Counted from the stretch's first letter, positions 25,240 through 34,116 are shown. The stretch is DNA of 61,141 bases from Pseudomonas mosselii (GCF_003205295.1 NZ_QJRP01000027.1:1-61141), one strand, 5' to 3'. Numbers and translations are program-made. Notes: generated by a model from the sequence alone, not told the origin.

Positions 25240-26954
25240 CGTGGGGTTTCCTGATGCAATTGCTGTTCGTACCAGAATTTGCGCCGCAGCAGTTCCGCCG
25301 GGTTGTCGGGGATCTCCCGCAGCCATTGCTCCAGGGCCTGGCGCTGTTCGGCGTCGAGGCTGGTGGAGAGCGGCCGCTGGGGCGGCTGGGTGAGGTTGTC
25401 GTCATCGCCATCGGCGGCGCCGGGCGGGGCCTGGCTGTTGCCCTGGCTGTCGCCATTCTGCTGGTTTTGCGCCTGTTCGTCGTTGCCAGGCGTGCCCTGG
25501 GCCTGATTGCTGGTCGAGCTGCTGTTGCCCTCGGTCTCGTTGCCGGGCGTGCCTTGGGCATCGGCGTTGTTCGACTGTGCATCGGCCTTGGCCTGGCGCT
25601 GTTGCAACAATTGCTGGACCAGGGCCTGATTGTCCAGTGCTGCCTTCAGGTCGGGCTGGCGCTCCAGCGCCTGCTCATAGGCGTCCAGCGCCGCCTCCAG
25701 CTCGCCGGCACGGGCCAGGGCGTTGCCCCGGTTGTAGTGCGCGGTCGCCGTGCCGGCCTGGGCGAACGCGGCAGCGGCGCCTTCGAAGTCGCCGGCCTGG
25801 TACAGGGCCATGCCACGCCATTGGCTGTCCTCGAAGTGCCGGGCCGCCTCGGCGGGGCGTTGCCGCTCCAGCAGGCGCTGGCCCTGCTGGTCGGGGCGCA
25901 GCCACAGGTCGTTGAGCTCGAAGGCCTGGCTCGGTTGCGGCAAGGCCAGCAGCAGCGGCAGGCAGAACAGCCAGCCACGCCGGCCGGCGCAGGCGGCGAG
26001 CAGCAGCAGGGGCAACAGCAGCCAGTAGCCCTGGTCGGCCCAACTGTCCAGCTGCAGGGTCTGGCCATCGTTGTGCAGCAGTCGCGGGTTGTCGAACAGG
26101 CCCAGGCCGCGCAGGTCGAGGTCGTCGATGCGGGCATGGCGGTAGCGGCCGCCGGTCGAGCCGATGAAGCTCTTCAGCGAGGCGCTGTCCAGGCGTGGCA
26201 GGAGGATACCGCCCTGGTCGTCCTTCAGGTACTCGCCATTGGCCTTGCGCACCGGCGCCCCCTCGGCGCTGCCGACGCCCAGCATCAGCAGGCTCGGGCC
26301 CTGGCGCCCGAGGGCCTGGCGAATACCTTCGCGCTCCGGTTCACTCAGTGAGGAGCCGATCAGCAGCAGGCGGCCCTGGCCGAGGCCACTCTGGGCGAGC
26401 AGGGCCAGGCCCTTGTGCACGGCGAGGTCGGCGCGCTGGCCGGGCTGCGGCATGATCGACGGATCGATGGCCTCGAGCAGGTTGCGCGTGGTGCCCAGGT
26501 CATCGGACAGCGGCACCAGGGTGTGGGCGGAGCCTGCGTAGACGATTAGCGCGGTCTGGCTGTCGCGGCGGTGCTCGAGCAGGTCGAGGACCTTGCGCCG
26601 GGCCTGTTCCAGGCGATTCGGCGCGCTGTCCTCGGCGAGCATCTGCGGCGTCAGCTCGAGCAGGATTACCAGTGGGTCGGCCGGGCGCTGGCGGGTTTCC
26701 TCCAGGCGCTGCCAGCTGGGCCCGAGCAGGGCCAGGACGATCAGCAGCCAGGCCAGGCCCAGGGCGATCCACGGCAGCTTGCTGTTGCTGCCGCTGCCGC
26801 CGCCGAGCAAGACCGCGTGGAACGGTTGCGGCAGGATCAGCTGCCAGCGCCCGGCGCGCTTGCGCCGGTGCCAGAGCTTGAACAGCAGCCAGCCAAGCAG
26901 AGGGATCACCAGCAGCCAGAGCGGGCGCAGCCATTGGGGCCAGAGTTCGATCAT
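25236..26954 (-). CDS. BatB/BatC fusion: VWA domain plus TPR protein
   Basis: A 572-residue protein. Two N-terminal transmembrane helices (LWLLVIPLLGWLLFKLW, WIALGLAWLLIVLALLGPSW) precede a VWA domain (residues 90-290) whose MIDAS is degenerate: LVILLELTPQM replaces the usual DxSxS. Two more helices near 330-360 are followed by TPR-like repeats (HYNRGNALARAGELEAALD, AYEQALERQPDLKAALDN). The tail is low-complexity Q/N/G and ends in the conserved BatC-type segment PDNPAELLRRKFWYEQQL. BatB and BatC, separate elsewhere, appear fused here. Start ATG 26954 has GGAGG upstream and overlaps the batA stop. Confidence 0.88.
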   Translation of the reverse strand: MIELWPQWLRPLWLLVIPLLGWLLFKLWHRRKRAGRWQLILPQPFHAVLLGGGSGSNSKLPWIALGLAWLLIVLALLGPSWQRLEETRQRPADPLVILLELTPQMLAEDSAPNRLEQARRKVLDLLEHRRDSQTALIVYAGSAHTLVPLSDDLGTTRNLLEAIDPSIMPQPGQRADLAVHKGLALLAQSGLGQGRLLLIGSSLSEPEREGIRQALGRQGPSLLMLGVGSAEGAPVRKANGEYLKDDQGGILLPRLDSASLKSFIGSTGGRYRHARIDDLDLRGLGLFDNPRLLHNDGQTLQLDSWADQGYWLLLPLLLLAACAGRRGWLFCLPLLLALPQPSQAFELNDLWLRPDQQGQRLLERQRPAEAARHFEDSQWRGMALYQAGDFEGAAAAFAQAGTATAHYNRGNALARAGELEAALDAYEQALERQPDLKAALDNQALVQQLLQQRQAKADAQSNNADAQGTPGNETEGNSSSTSNQAQGTPGNDEQAQNQQNGDSQGNSQAPPGAADGDDDNLTQPPQRPLSTSLDAEQRQALEQWLREIPDNPAELLRRKFWYEQQLHQETPR

Positions 26955-28027
26955 CGCCGCCTCCTCAGGCGCAGGCGCTTGAGGCGCTGGCGCCATTCCG
27001 GGTGGGGCTGCAGGAAGCGTGGCTTGCGCAGCAGGCGTTGCAGCAGGTTGTCCGGCCACTGCACGGCCACCACCAGCAGCATGCTGAGCAACAGCGCCAG
27101 GGCCAGTGGCCAGGCATACAGTTCGTGGGCGGTGCGCGCCTGGGTCGGCTGCTGGGCCACCGGTTCCAGCTGGTCGAGGGTGTCGCCGATGGCACCCAGC
27201 TCGGCGCCGTCGTGGGCGCGGAAGTAGCTGCCGTGGGTGATCTCGGCGATCTCCTTGAGCGAGGCTTCGTCCAGGTCCAGGCTCGGGTTCAGCCCAAGCA
27301 GGCCCGGCGTGCCGCTGGCCTCGGGGTTGGCGCCGATGCCGATGGTGTAGATGCGCACGCCTTCCTGGGCGGCCAGGCGGGCGGCGGTCAGCGGGTGGAT
27401 CTGCCCGCCGTTGTTGGCGCCGTCGGTGATCAGGATCAGCACCCGGCTCTGCGCCGGGCGCTGGCGCAGGCGCTTGACCGCCAGGCCGATGGCGTCACCG
27501 ATGGCGGTGTTCTTGCCGGCGATGCCGATCTGCGCCTCGTCGAGGAAGGTGCGCACGGTGCGTCGGTCGAAGGTCAGCGGGGCTTGCAGGTAGGCCTGGC
27601 TGCCGAACAGGATCAGGCCGACGCGGTCGCCCTGGCGATCCTGGAGAAAGTCACCCATCAGCGCCTTGACCAGGTCCAGGCGGCTGATCTCGTCGTCCTT
27701 CCACTGCATGTCAGGGAAGTCCATCGACCCCGACACGTCCACCGCCACCAGCAGGTCACGGCCGCTGGCCGACACCGGCAGCGGATCGCCCAGCCACTGC
27801 GGGCGGGCGGCGGCGAGCAACAGCAACAGCCAGATCAGGATGAACGGTGCTTGCTGGCGCCAGGTCGGCAGGTTCAAGCGTGCGCGGCGCCCGGCCAGGC
27901 CTTCGAGTTCATCAAGGAAGCCCACCTTGAGCACCGGCTCGCCGCTGTCGGCGGCGGGCAGCGCCAGGCGCGCCAGCCAGGGCAGCGGCAACAGCAGGAA
28001 GATCAACGGCCAGGCCAGTTCAAACAT
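26951..28027 (-). CDS. BatA-like VWA domain protein
   Basis: A 358-residue inner-membrane protein. It has an N-terminal helix (FELAWPLIFLLLPLPWLARL), a second at about 60 (FILIWLLLLLAAARPQW), a VWA domain with an intact MIDAS (VAVDVSGSMDF near residue 95; LITDGANNGG near 195), and a C-terminal helix (LALALLLSMLLVVAVQW). VWA domains bind protein ligands through a metal ion. With MoxR and DUF58 it likely forms a chaperone-like complex at the membrane. It overlaps the DUF4381 gene by 8 bases and the following VWA-TPR gene by 4. Confidence 0.92.
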   Translation of the reverse strand: MFELAWPLIFLLLPLPWLARLALPAADSGEPVLKVGFLDELEGLAGRRARLNLPTWRQQAPFILIWLLLLLAAARPQWLGDPLPVSASGRDLLVAVDVSGSMDFPDMQWKDDEISRLDLVKALMGDFLQDRQGDRVGLILFGSQAYLQAPLTFDRRTVRTFLDEAQIGIAGKNTAIGDAIGLAVKRLRQRPAQSRVLILITDGANNGGQIHPLTAARLAAQEGVRIYTIGIGANPEASGTPGLLGLNPSLDLDEASLKEIAEITHGSYFRAHDGAELGAIGDTLDQLEPVAQQPTQARTAHELYAWPLALALLLSMLLVVAVQWPDNLLQRLLRKPRFLQPHPEWRQRLKRLRLRRRR

Positions 28028-28514
28028 GCTTGCGGATCCAGGTGTCGACTGCCTGGGCGAGCCCGACGATAGCCTTGTCGTCGAGCTTGCACTCGGGCTT
28101 GTAGGTGCCTTCGACCAGCACCATCCAGCGGGTCAGGCCGGCGGCCGGGCAGCGGTTGTCGAGAAACGCCAGCCATTGCCGGCCGCTGAGGGTGTGGCTG
28201 TTGGCGCCGGGGTACTGGTTGCGGCACAGGCGTTTGAGCAGGGCGTTGATCTGCTGCAGCCAGGCGCCGGCCGGCGCGCCGTCGTAGGGGCGCGGCAGGC
28301 GTGCCAGCTCGGCCAGGGCCTCGACACGGATCGGGTCCAGCGGCAGTTCGGCGCGCACCACCTTGCGCTTGCCCGGGCGCCAGTGGCGCAGGCGCCAGGC
28401 ACCCCAGCCGAACAGCGGCAGCAGGGCCAGCAGCAGCCACCAGCCGGGCGCGGGCGGCCACAGGCCGATGGCCGGCGGCGCGATCAGCGGCTGCAGTTGG
28501 TCCAGCGGGTTCAT
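28020..28514 (-). CDS. DUF4381 domain protein
   Basis: A 164-residue protein with the DUF4381 layout. It has a short N-terminal periplasmic stretch with the conserved PLDQLQPLIAPPAIGLWPPAPGW, one transmembrane helix (WLLLALLPLFGWGAWRL) and a cytoplasmic helical domain containing RRYPGANS-like RNQYPGANSHTLSGRQWLAF. The family is found only in MoxR/DUF58/VWA clusters and its role is unknown. It overlaps the DUF58 gene and batA by 4 and 8 bases. Confidence 0.9.
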   Translation of the reverse strand: MNPLDQLQPLIAPPAIGLWPPAPGWWLLLALLPLFGWGAWRLRHWRPGKRKVVRAELPLDPIRVEALAELARLPRPYDGAPAGAWLQQINALLKRLCRNQYPGANSHTLSGRQWLAFLDNRCPAAGLTRWMVLVEGTYKPECKLDDKAIVGLAQAVDTWIRKHV

Positions 28515-29455
28515 CGGGCGCCCCCGGGGCGCTGCGCATTCAAGTATTCGCGCAGTTGCTCGATCATTTCGCTCTGGGTGCTCAATGGCATCAGCACCAC
28601 CCGCAGTTTCTGCGCCAGCAGTTCCCAGCGCTCGATGCGCGCCTCGGCCTGCTGGCGGTAGGCCTGGCGTAGGTTGGCATCCAGCGTGTCGAGTTCCAGT
28701 TGCGCGCCGCGTTGGGCGAAACGCAGCAGGCCGGCGGCGGGCAGGGCATGGTCGAGGGGGTCGCTGACTGGCATCAGCAGCACGTCGCAGTGCCGTGAGA
28801 GCATGGCCAGGTGCTGCTCGACGCTGGCGCTCAGGGCGCGCTCGTCGCAGATGACGATGGCCAGGCTGCCCGGGCGCAGCACCTCGCGCGCCCGGCGCAG
28901 GGCCAGGCCCAGGCTGTCAGGCTGCGGCACGGCCTCGGTGTGCAGGGCCTGGTTGACCTTGGCCAGGCGGTTGAGCAGTTGCAGCAGGCTCTGCTTGCTG
29001 CGTCGTGGCTTGATCTCATGAGGCTCGCTGTCGCCGAACACCAGCCCGCCGATGCGGTCGTTGTGGCCCAGCGCCGCCCAGCCGAACAGGGCCGCGGCCT
29101 GGGCCGCCAGCACCGATTTGAACACCAGTCCGGAGCCGAAGAACAGCCGCTGGCTCTGTTCGACCATGATGAAGATCGGCCGCTCGCGCTCTTCGTGGAA
29201 AAGCTTGGTGTGCGGCTCCTGGGTGCGCGCGGTGACGCGCCAGTCGATATTGCGCACATCGTCGCCGGCCTGGTAGACCCGCACCTGGTCGAAGTCCACG
29301 CCGCGGCCACGCAGCTTGGAGTGGTGCAGGCCCACCAACGGGCTGCGCTGGCCGGGCCGGGAAAACAGCTGGATCTCGCGCACGCGGTGGCGCATGTCGA
29401 TCAGGTCGGCCAGGCCGATGCGGATGCCGGGTTCGACCAGCTGTGCGGTGGGCAT
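28511..29455 (-). CDS. DUF58 domain protein
   Basis: A 314-residue soluble protein. The DUF58 signature lies at residues 45-100 (SPLVGLHHSKLRGRGVDFDQ, DDVRNIDWRVTARTQEPHTK, FHEERERPIFIMVE). DUF58 domains resemble VWA folds, and their genes almost always adjoin MoxR ATPase genes, suggesting they are adaptor or client-binding partners. Start ATG 29455 is four bases after the moxR stop, so the two are translationally close. No signal peptide or transmembrane helix is evident. Confidence 0.92.
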   Translation of the reverse strand: MPTAQLVEPGIRIGLADLIDMRHRVREIQLFSRPGQRSPLVGLHHSKLRGRGVDFDQVRVYQAGDDVRNIDWRVTARTQEPHTKLFHEERERPIFIMVEQSQRLFFGSGLVFKSVLAAQAAALFGWAALGHNDRIGGLVFGDSEPHEIKPRRSKQSLLQLLNRLAKVNQALHTEAVPQPDSLGLALRRAREVLRPGSLAIVICDERALSASVEQHLAMLSRHCDVLLMPVSDPLDHALPAAGLLRFAQRGAQLELDTLDANLRQAYRQQAEARIERWELLAQKLRVVLMPLSTQSEMIEQLREYLNAQRPGGAR

Positions 29456-29459
29456 GGGA

Positions 29460-30419
29460 TCAGGCGACGGCGACGACGTCGAGGATGCGCTGGACCACGC
29501 GGTCCTGGTCGACCCCGGCTGCCTCGGCCTCGAACGAGAGGATGATGCGGTGGCGCAGCACGTCGAACAGCACCGCCTGGATATCCTCGGGGCTGACGAA
29601 GTCGCGCCCGGCCAGCCAGGCGTGGGCGCGCGCGCAACGGTCCAGGGCGATCGAGCCGCGGGGGCTTGCGCCGTAGGCGATCCAGTCGGCCAGCTCGCTG
29701 TCGAACTTGGCCGGGGTGCGGGTGGCCATGACCAGCTGCACCAGGTACTCCTCCACCGCATCGGCCATGTACAGGCCGAGGATTTCCTTGCGGGCGGCGA
29801 AGATCGCCTGCTGGCTGACCCGGCGCTCGGGCTTCACTTCGCCGCCCAGGGCTTCACCGCGGGCCTGCAGGAGAATGCGCCGCTCGACGGTGGCATCGGG
29901 GAAACCGATCTTCACGTGCATCAGGAACCGGTCGAGCTGGGCCTCGGGCAACGGGTAGGTGCCTTCCTGCTCGATCGGGTTCTGCGTGGCCATTACCAGG
30001 AACAGCGGCGACAGCTCGTAGGTGCTGCGCCCAACGCTGACCTGGCGCTCGGCCATGGCTTCGAGCAGCGCCGACTGCACCTTGGCCGGTGCGCGGTTGA
30101 TTTCGTCGGCCAGTACCAGGTTGTGGAAGATCGGTCCTTGCTGGAACACGAAGCTGCCGGTTTCCGGGCGGTAGATCTCGGTGCCGGTGATGTCGGCCGG
30201 GAGCAGGTCGGGGGTGAACTGGATACGATGGAATTGCGCCTCGATACCCTCGGCAAGCTCCTTGATGGCCTTGGTCTTGGCCAGCCCCGGGGCGCCCTCG
30301 ACCAGCATGTGGCCGTCGGCCAGGAGCACGATCAGCAGGCGCTCGACCAATTTTTCCTGGCCGAGGATCTGGGAGGAGAGAAAGGTGCGCAGCGCGATCA
30401 GCGCTTCACGGTGTTCCAT
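29460..30419 (-). CDS. MoxR family AAA+ ATPase
   Basis: A 319-residue AAA+ ATPase, first gene of a six-gene operon. The Walker A variant is EGAPGLAKTK near residue 42, Walker B is LVLADEINRAPAK near 105, sensor 1 is VMATQNPIEQEGTYPLPEAQLDRFLM near 150-175, and the arginine-finger/sensor 2 region lies in the C-terminal helical lid. MoxR ATPases act as chaperones for maturation of metal-cofactor or membrane complexes. Start ATG 30419 (MEHREAL) is chosen over an upstream extension that lacks family similarity. The promoter must lie within 30420-30560, since a dispersed repeat follows. Confidence 0.94.
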   Translation of the reverse strand: MEHREALIALRTFLSSQILGQEKLVERLLIVLLADGHMLVEGAPGLAKTKAIKELAEGIEAQFHRIQFTPDLLPADITGTEIYRPETGSFVFQQGPIFHNLVLADEINRAPAKVQSALLEAMAERQVSVGRSTYELSPLFLVMATQNPIEQEGTYPLPEAQLDRFLMHVKIGFPDATVERRILLQARGEALGGEVKPERRVSQQAIFAARKEILGLYMADAVEEYLVQLVMATRTPAKFDSELADWIAYGASPRGSIALDRCARAHAWLAGRDFVSPEDIQAVLFDVLRHRIILSFEAEAAGVDQDRVVQRILDVVAVA

Positions 30420-30560
30420 CGTTGGCGGTTCCTGGGGATGGGCCCTGGCGCGCTGGGAGCGCTTGCCGGGCGAGGGGTGATACTTTAATCCATCCGGGGG
30501 GGTGGCGACCAATGGCGGTTTGCAAAAATCGTGTAAAGGGTCGAGGTGCTCCGTTCATCC

Positions 30561-30645
30561 TGCCTTGCTCCCGTGAGGACCTCGCTGCAGGGGCCATCCT
30601 GGGGCCCAGCGCTTGACGGGCATCCATGCCCGTCACCTCCCTGCG
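30561..30645. repeat. Dispersed structured repeat, copy B
   Basis: This copy matches 241-330 in the same orientation, with compensated stem changes (GACGGGC-ATCCAT-GCCCGTC at 30616-30635). A second hairpin (GCTG...GGGCC and GGCCC...CAGC) lies just upstream. It fills the gap between moxR and the MFS gene and ends four bases before the MFS stop codon, so it could serve as that operon's 3' end structure. Confidence 0.78.
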
Positions 30646-30648
30646 CTG

Positions 30649-31977
30649 TTAGTTCTTCGCCTTCGAATGCCGCCAGCCCTGGTCAAGGAACGCAAACACC
30701 ACCACCAGCACTCCGGCCACCGCGAGGATCAGCGCCACGCCATCGGTGGAGTGTGTCGCCGACCCGGCCACCAGCGCCAGCCCGCCCAGCGGCGCCAGGC
30801 CGCCGGCCACGGCGGTGCCGACCTCGCGCCCGGTACCGAACCCCGACGAGCGGGTCTGGGTCGGAAACTGCCGGCTGAGGAACGAACCTTGCGGGGCAAA
30901 CATCATTGGCGCCAGGACCCCGGTGCCCACGGCAATGGCCAGGTAGATCATCATCGGCTCGCCAGTCGACAACAGTTGCAGGAACGGGAAGGCGAACAGT
31001 GCCGACAGCAGCCCGCCGAGCATCAGCACGGTCTTGCTGCTCCACTTGTCGCACAGCCAGCCGAAGAACGGCACGGCAAAGATCGCCACCAGGCTGGCCA
31101 GGGTCACCGACAGCGAGGTGACATGCGCCTCGACGCCCTTGAACTGGGTCAGGTAGGCCAGCGAGAAGGTCTTGAAGATATAGCTCAGGGCGTTGTAGCC
31201 CACGGCCACGAAGAACACCACGGCCAGGCCCTTGAGGTCGTTCTTGAACAGCAGCTTGAGCGGCGACACCTGCGGCTTGTCGTCGGCCTTGTCCAGCTCC
31301 TTGAAGTCCGGGGTCTCGGGGATGCTCTTGCGCACCCACAGGCCCACGGCCACCAGGGCGATGCTGGCGATGAACGGGATGCGCCAGCCGCCGGCGAGGA
31401 GGAACTCATTGCCGTTCATGGTCAGCAGGTAAACGGTCAGCGAGGATAGCAGCAGGCCCAGGTTCAGCCCCAGCGCCGGCCAGGCGCCCTGGCTGCCGCG
31501 CTTGCCCTCGCTGGCGTGCTCGTAGGAGGTCACCGCCGCGCCGGACAGTTCGGCGCCAGCGCCCAGGCCCTGGATGATGCGGATGATCACCAGCAGGATC
31601 GGCGCCCAGATGCCGATGGTGGCGTAGCCGGGGATCAGGCCGATCAGCATGGTGCACAGGCCCATCATGCAGAAGGTGATCACCAGCACGTGCTTGCGTC
31701 CGAAACGATCGCCCAGGTAGCCGAACAGCACGCCGCCGAAGGGGCGGGCGATAAAGCCGATGGCGAAAGTGGAGAACGCCAGCAGCGAGGCCACCGCCGG
31801 GTTGCTCGGGTCGAAGAAGATCTTCGAGAAGACGATCGCCGCCATGGTCGCGTAGAGGTAGAAGTCGTACCACTCCAGCATCGAGCCGAAGATGGTCGCC
31901 GCCGCCACCTTGCGCAGGCGCTTGCGTTGCTGTTCGGGGGTTTCGGGCGCGGTCGGGGCCGCCTCGTATACCGACAT
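30649..31977 (-). CDS. MFS transporter, metabolite:H+ symporter (MHS) family
   Basis: A 442-residue, 12-helix inner-membrane symporter. The MHS/sugar-porter signatures are AATIFGSMLEWYDFYLYAT near residue 30, FIARPFGGVLFGYLGDRFGRK at 80-100 and RIIQGLGAGAELSGAAV near 135-150. MHS members carry dicarboxylates, alpha-ketoglutarate, proline, shikimate and similar acids. It lies 46 bases downstream of lhgO on the same strand and so very likely imports L-2-hydroxyglutarate or a related C5 dicarboxylate; that assignment is inference. AAGGA precedes the ATG. Confidence 0.88.
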   Translation of the reverse strand: MSVYEAAPTAPETPEQQRKRLRKVAAATIFGSMLEWYDFYLYATMAAIVFSKIFFDPSNPAVASLLAFSTFAIGFIARPFGGVLFGYLGDRFGRKHVLVITFCMMGLCTMLIGLIPGYATIGIWAPILLVIIRIIQGLGAGAELSGAAVTSYEHASEGKRGSQGAWPALGLNLGLLLSSLTVYLLTMNGNEFLLAGGWRIPFIASIALVAVGLWVRKSIPETPDFKELDKADDKPQVSPLKLLFKNDLKGLAVVFFVAVGYNALSYIFKTFSLAYLTQFKGVEAHVTSLSVTLASLVAIFAVPFFGWLCDKWSSKTVLMLGGLLSALFAFPFLQLLSTGEPMMIYLAIAVGTGVLAPMMFAPQGSFLSRQFPTQTRSSGFGTGREVGTAVAGGLAPLGGLALVAGSATHSTDGVALILAVAGVLVVVFAFLDQGWRHSKAKN

Positions 31978-32023
31978 AGGGGTTTTCCTTGTTGTCTTTG
32001 TAATTGTGGATGCAGCGGGTGGA

Positions 32024-33217
32024 TCAGCGGGCCTCGAGAATCCTCTGGGCGATCATCTGGCCGATGGGGATGGCCGAGGTGGCGGCGGGCGATGGTGCGT
32101 TGCATACGTGCACCATGCGCGGGGTCTCGGCGAACAGGAAGTCGTGCACCAGGGTGCCGTCGCGCATCACCGCCTGGGCGCGGATGCCGGCCTCATAGGG
32201 CAGCAGGTCCTCGACTTCGAGGGACGGGCAATACTTGCGGCACTGCTCGAGGTAGCCGCGCTTGAACAGTGAGTTCTTCATCTCGGCGGTGCCGGAACCG
32301 AGGTTGTTCCAGATGGTTTTCCAGAAGCCGGGGAAGCGCGCGTACTCGGCGACATCGCGCCAGTTCACCGAGAACTTGCGGTAGTTCTCCCGGCCAAAGC
32401 CGAGCACCGCGTTGGGCCCGACGGTGACGCTGCCGTCGATCATCCGCGTCAGGTGTACGCCGAGAAACGGCAGTTCCGGGTCGGGAATCGGGTAGATCAG
32501 GTGGTTGACGATCTGGTTCTTGCTCGCCGGCAGGCGGTAGTACTCGCCGCGGAAAGGGATGATCTGATGGTCGATCTTCACCCCTGCCAGACGCGCCAGG
32601 CGGTCGGACTGCAGGCCGGCGCAGGCCACCAGCTGACGGGCACGCCAGGCGTTGCCGTCGGCACTGATCGCGACGTGGTCGCCATGTTCCTGGATGGCGC
32701 GCACGGTGGTGGACAGACGCAGTTCGCCACCGGCCTGGCGGATCACCTTGGCCATGGCCTCGCACACCTGCTGGTAGTCGACGATGCCGGTGGCATCGAG
32801 GAACAATGCGCCCTTGCCGACGATGTTCGGCTCCCGCTCGCGCAGGGCACCGGCATCCAGGCGCTCGACCTTCAGGCCGTTCTGCTGCGAGCGCTCGTAC
32901 AGCGCCTGCATGCGCTGCACCTCCAGGTCGTTGGAAGCCACCAGCAGCTTGCCGCAGACCTCGAAGGCGATGCCGTGCGCGCTGCAGAAGTCCTTGGTGG
33001 CCTGGGCGCCGCGCTTGCACAGGTCGGCCTTGAGGCTGCCGGGCGCGTAGTAGATGCCGGCATGGATCACGCCGCTGTTGTGGCCGGTCTGGTGGCGGCC
33101 GAGGCTGGCCTCCTTTTCCAGGATCAGCAACGAAGCGCCGGGGCGCCGTTCGAGCAGGGCCATCGCGGTGGCGAGGCCGACGATGCCGCCGCCGATGATG
33201 CAATAGTCGTAGGTCAT
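32024..33217 (-). CDS. lhgO: L-2-hydroxyglutarate oxidase
   Basis: A 397-residue FAD-dependent oxidoreductase of the DAO fold that oxidises L-2-hydroxyglutarate to 2-oxoglutarate, feeding electrons to the quinone pool. The FAD-binding dinucleotide motif YCIIGGGIVGLATAMAL is at residues 5-21. The LhgO-type block SLGRHQTGHNSGVIHAGIYY follows near 39-58, the segment PFRGEYYRLP lies near 222, and the C-terminal FAD contact is NAPSPAATSAIPIGQMIA. Overall length and motif order match E. coli LhgO well. It is flanked by an FCD regulator upstream and an MHS transporter downstream on the same strand. An operator-like site lies 44 bases before the ATG. Confidence 0.92.
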   Translation of the reverse strand: MTYDYCIIGGGIVGLATAMALLERRPGASLLILEKEASLGRHQTGHNSGVIHAGIYYAPGSLKADLCKRGAQATKDFCSAHGIAFEVCGKLLVASNDLEVQRMQALYERSQQNGLKVERLDAGALREREPNIVGKGALFLDATGIVDYQQVCEAMAKVIRQAGGELRLSTTVRAIQEHGDHVAISADGNAWRARQLVACAGLQSDRLARLAGVKIDHQIIPFRGEYYRLPASKNQIVNHLIYPIPDPELPFLGVHLTRMIDGSVTVGPNAVLGFGRENYRKFSVNWRDVAEYARFPGFWKTIWNNLGSGTAEMKNSLFKRGYLEQCRKYCPSLEVEDLLPYEAGIRAQAVMRDGTLVHDFLFAETPRMVHVCNAPSPAATSAIPIGQMIAQRILEAR

Positions 33218-33260
33218 GCAGGGTACCTTGGTATTCTTGTCGGTGAATCTGCTTATCAGG

Positions 33261-33271
33261 TTGTCAGACTA
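33261..33271. promoter_or_regulatory. FCD (GntR) operator-like site upstream of lhgO
   Basis: TTGTCAGACTA fits the GntR/FCD consensus TNGTNNNACNA exactly. It is part of a 14-base identity (33256-33269) with the site before the regulator gene. It lies 44 bases upstream of the lhgO start codon, where it could block the promoter. Confidence 0.7.
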
Positions 33272-33320
33272 AGTAGTGCGCGTGAAGGCCTTGCCAGGTT
33301 CGCGATGGGGTTCTCCAGGA

Positions 33321-34037
33321 TCAGTCGAGGTCGGGAAGGTCGAGTTTCAGGCGCTTGGCCGAGGCGCGCAGGTGGGCTTCGGCGCAGCCGGCAGCCGCCA
33401 GGCGGTCGCCGTCGGCGATGGCCTGGTACAGCGCCCGGTGCTCGCGCAGGGCATCGGCCGAACCGCCCACCGCAGGGGTGGCGGAGTTTTCCCAGGCGGT
33501 ACGGCGCGCGGCAGCCAGCTGGCCACCAAGGAAATCGTGGAAGGCGACGAAGTAGTCGTTCTTGCTGGCTTCGGCGATGGCGCGGTGAAAGGCCACATCG
33601 GCGGCCGAGGCGCTGGCAAAGTCGCTGCGCGGGTCTTCCATGGTGCCCAGGGCTGCGGCCATGCGCTCGAGGTCGTCGGCGTCGCGGCGGCGGGCGGCGA
33701 TAGCGGCGGCCTGGGTCTCGATCCACAGGCGCATCTCGAACATCTGCACCAGGTCCGGCTTGCGCCCCTGGCTGCCGGGGAAGCGGAACACCGTGCCGCT
33801 GGGCGTCTGCGAGATGTACGAGCCGAGCCCGCGGCGGGCGATCAGCACCCCGTCGGCCTTGAGCTGCGCCACGGCCTCGCGCACCACCGAGCGGCTGACA
33901 TTGAGCTGTTCAGCCAGTTGCTGTTCGGTGGGCAGGCGCGATTCGGCAGCCAGGCGGCCGGAATCGATCTCGGCGCGGATGGCGCTGACGACCCGGTCGA
34001 CGAGGGTGTCGGGGCGCTGGAGCTCTAGCATGGACAT
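33321..34037 (-). CDS. GntR-type FCD-domain transcriptional regulator
   Basis: A 238-residue repressor-type protein. The winged helix-turn-helix occupies residues 10-75 (LVDRVVSAIRAEIDSGRL, LPTEQQLAEQLNVSRSVVREAV, LKADGVLIARRGLGSYI). The all-helical FCD effector domain from about 95 has the expected metal/ligand histidines and Asp (D near AAIAARRRDADD, FHRAIAEAS, EHRALYQAI, EAHL). FCD regulators sense small carboxylates, so L-2-hydroxyglutarate or 2-oxoglutarate is the obvious candidate effector. Start is ATG 34037 or 34031. Matching operator-like sequences lie upstream of this gene and of lhgO. Confidence 0.9.
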   Translation of the reverse strand: MSMLELQRPDTLVDRVVSAIRAEIDSGRLAAESRLPTEQQLAEQLNVSRSVVREAVAQLKADGVLIARRGLGSYISQTPSGTVFRFPGSQGRKPDLVQMFEMRLWIETQAAAIAARRRDADDLERMAAALGTMEDPRSDFASASAADVAFHRAIAEASKNDYFVAFHDFLGGQLAAARRTAWENSATPAVGGSADALREHRALYQAIADGDRLAAAGCAEAHLRASAKRLKLDLPDLD

Positions 34038-34057
34038 GGATGTTCTTATAGGTCAGG

Positions 34058-34068
34058 TTGTCAGACAA
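34058..34068. promoter_or_regulatory. FCD (GntR) operator-like site upstream of its regulator
   Basis: TTGTCAGACAA is a perfect inverted repeat around a central A and fits TNGTNNNACNA. It lies 21 bases before the regulator's start codon and shares 14 consecutive bases with the lhgO site, suggesting autoregulation. Confidence 0.72.
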
Positions 34069-34116
34069 TGCCTGTTCCGATAGTGGCCTGTCAATGTCCT
34101 GAAGGCTTGCGCGGTC

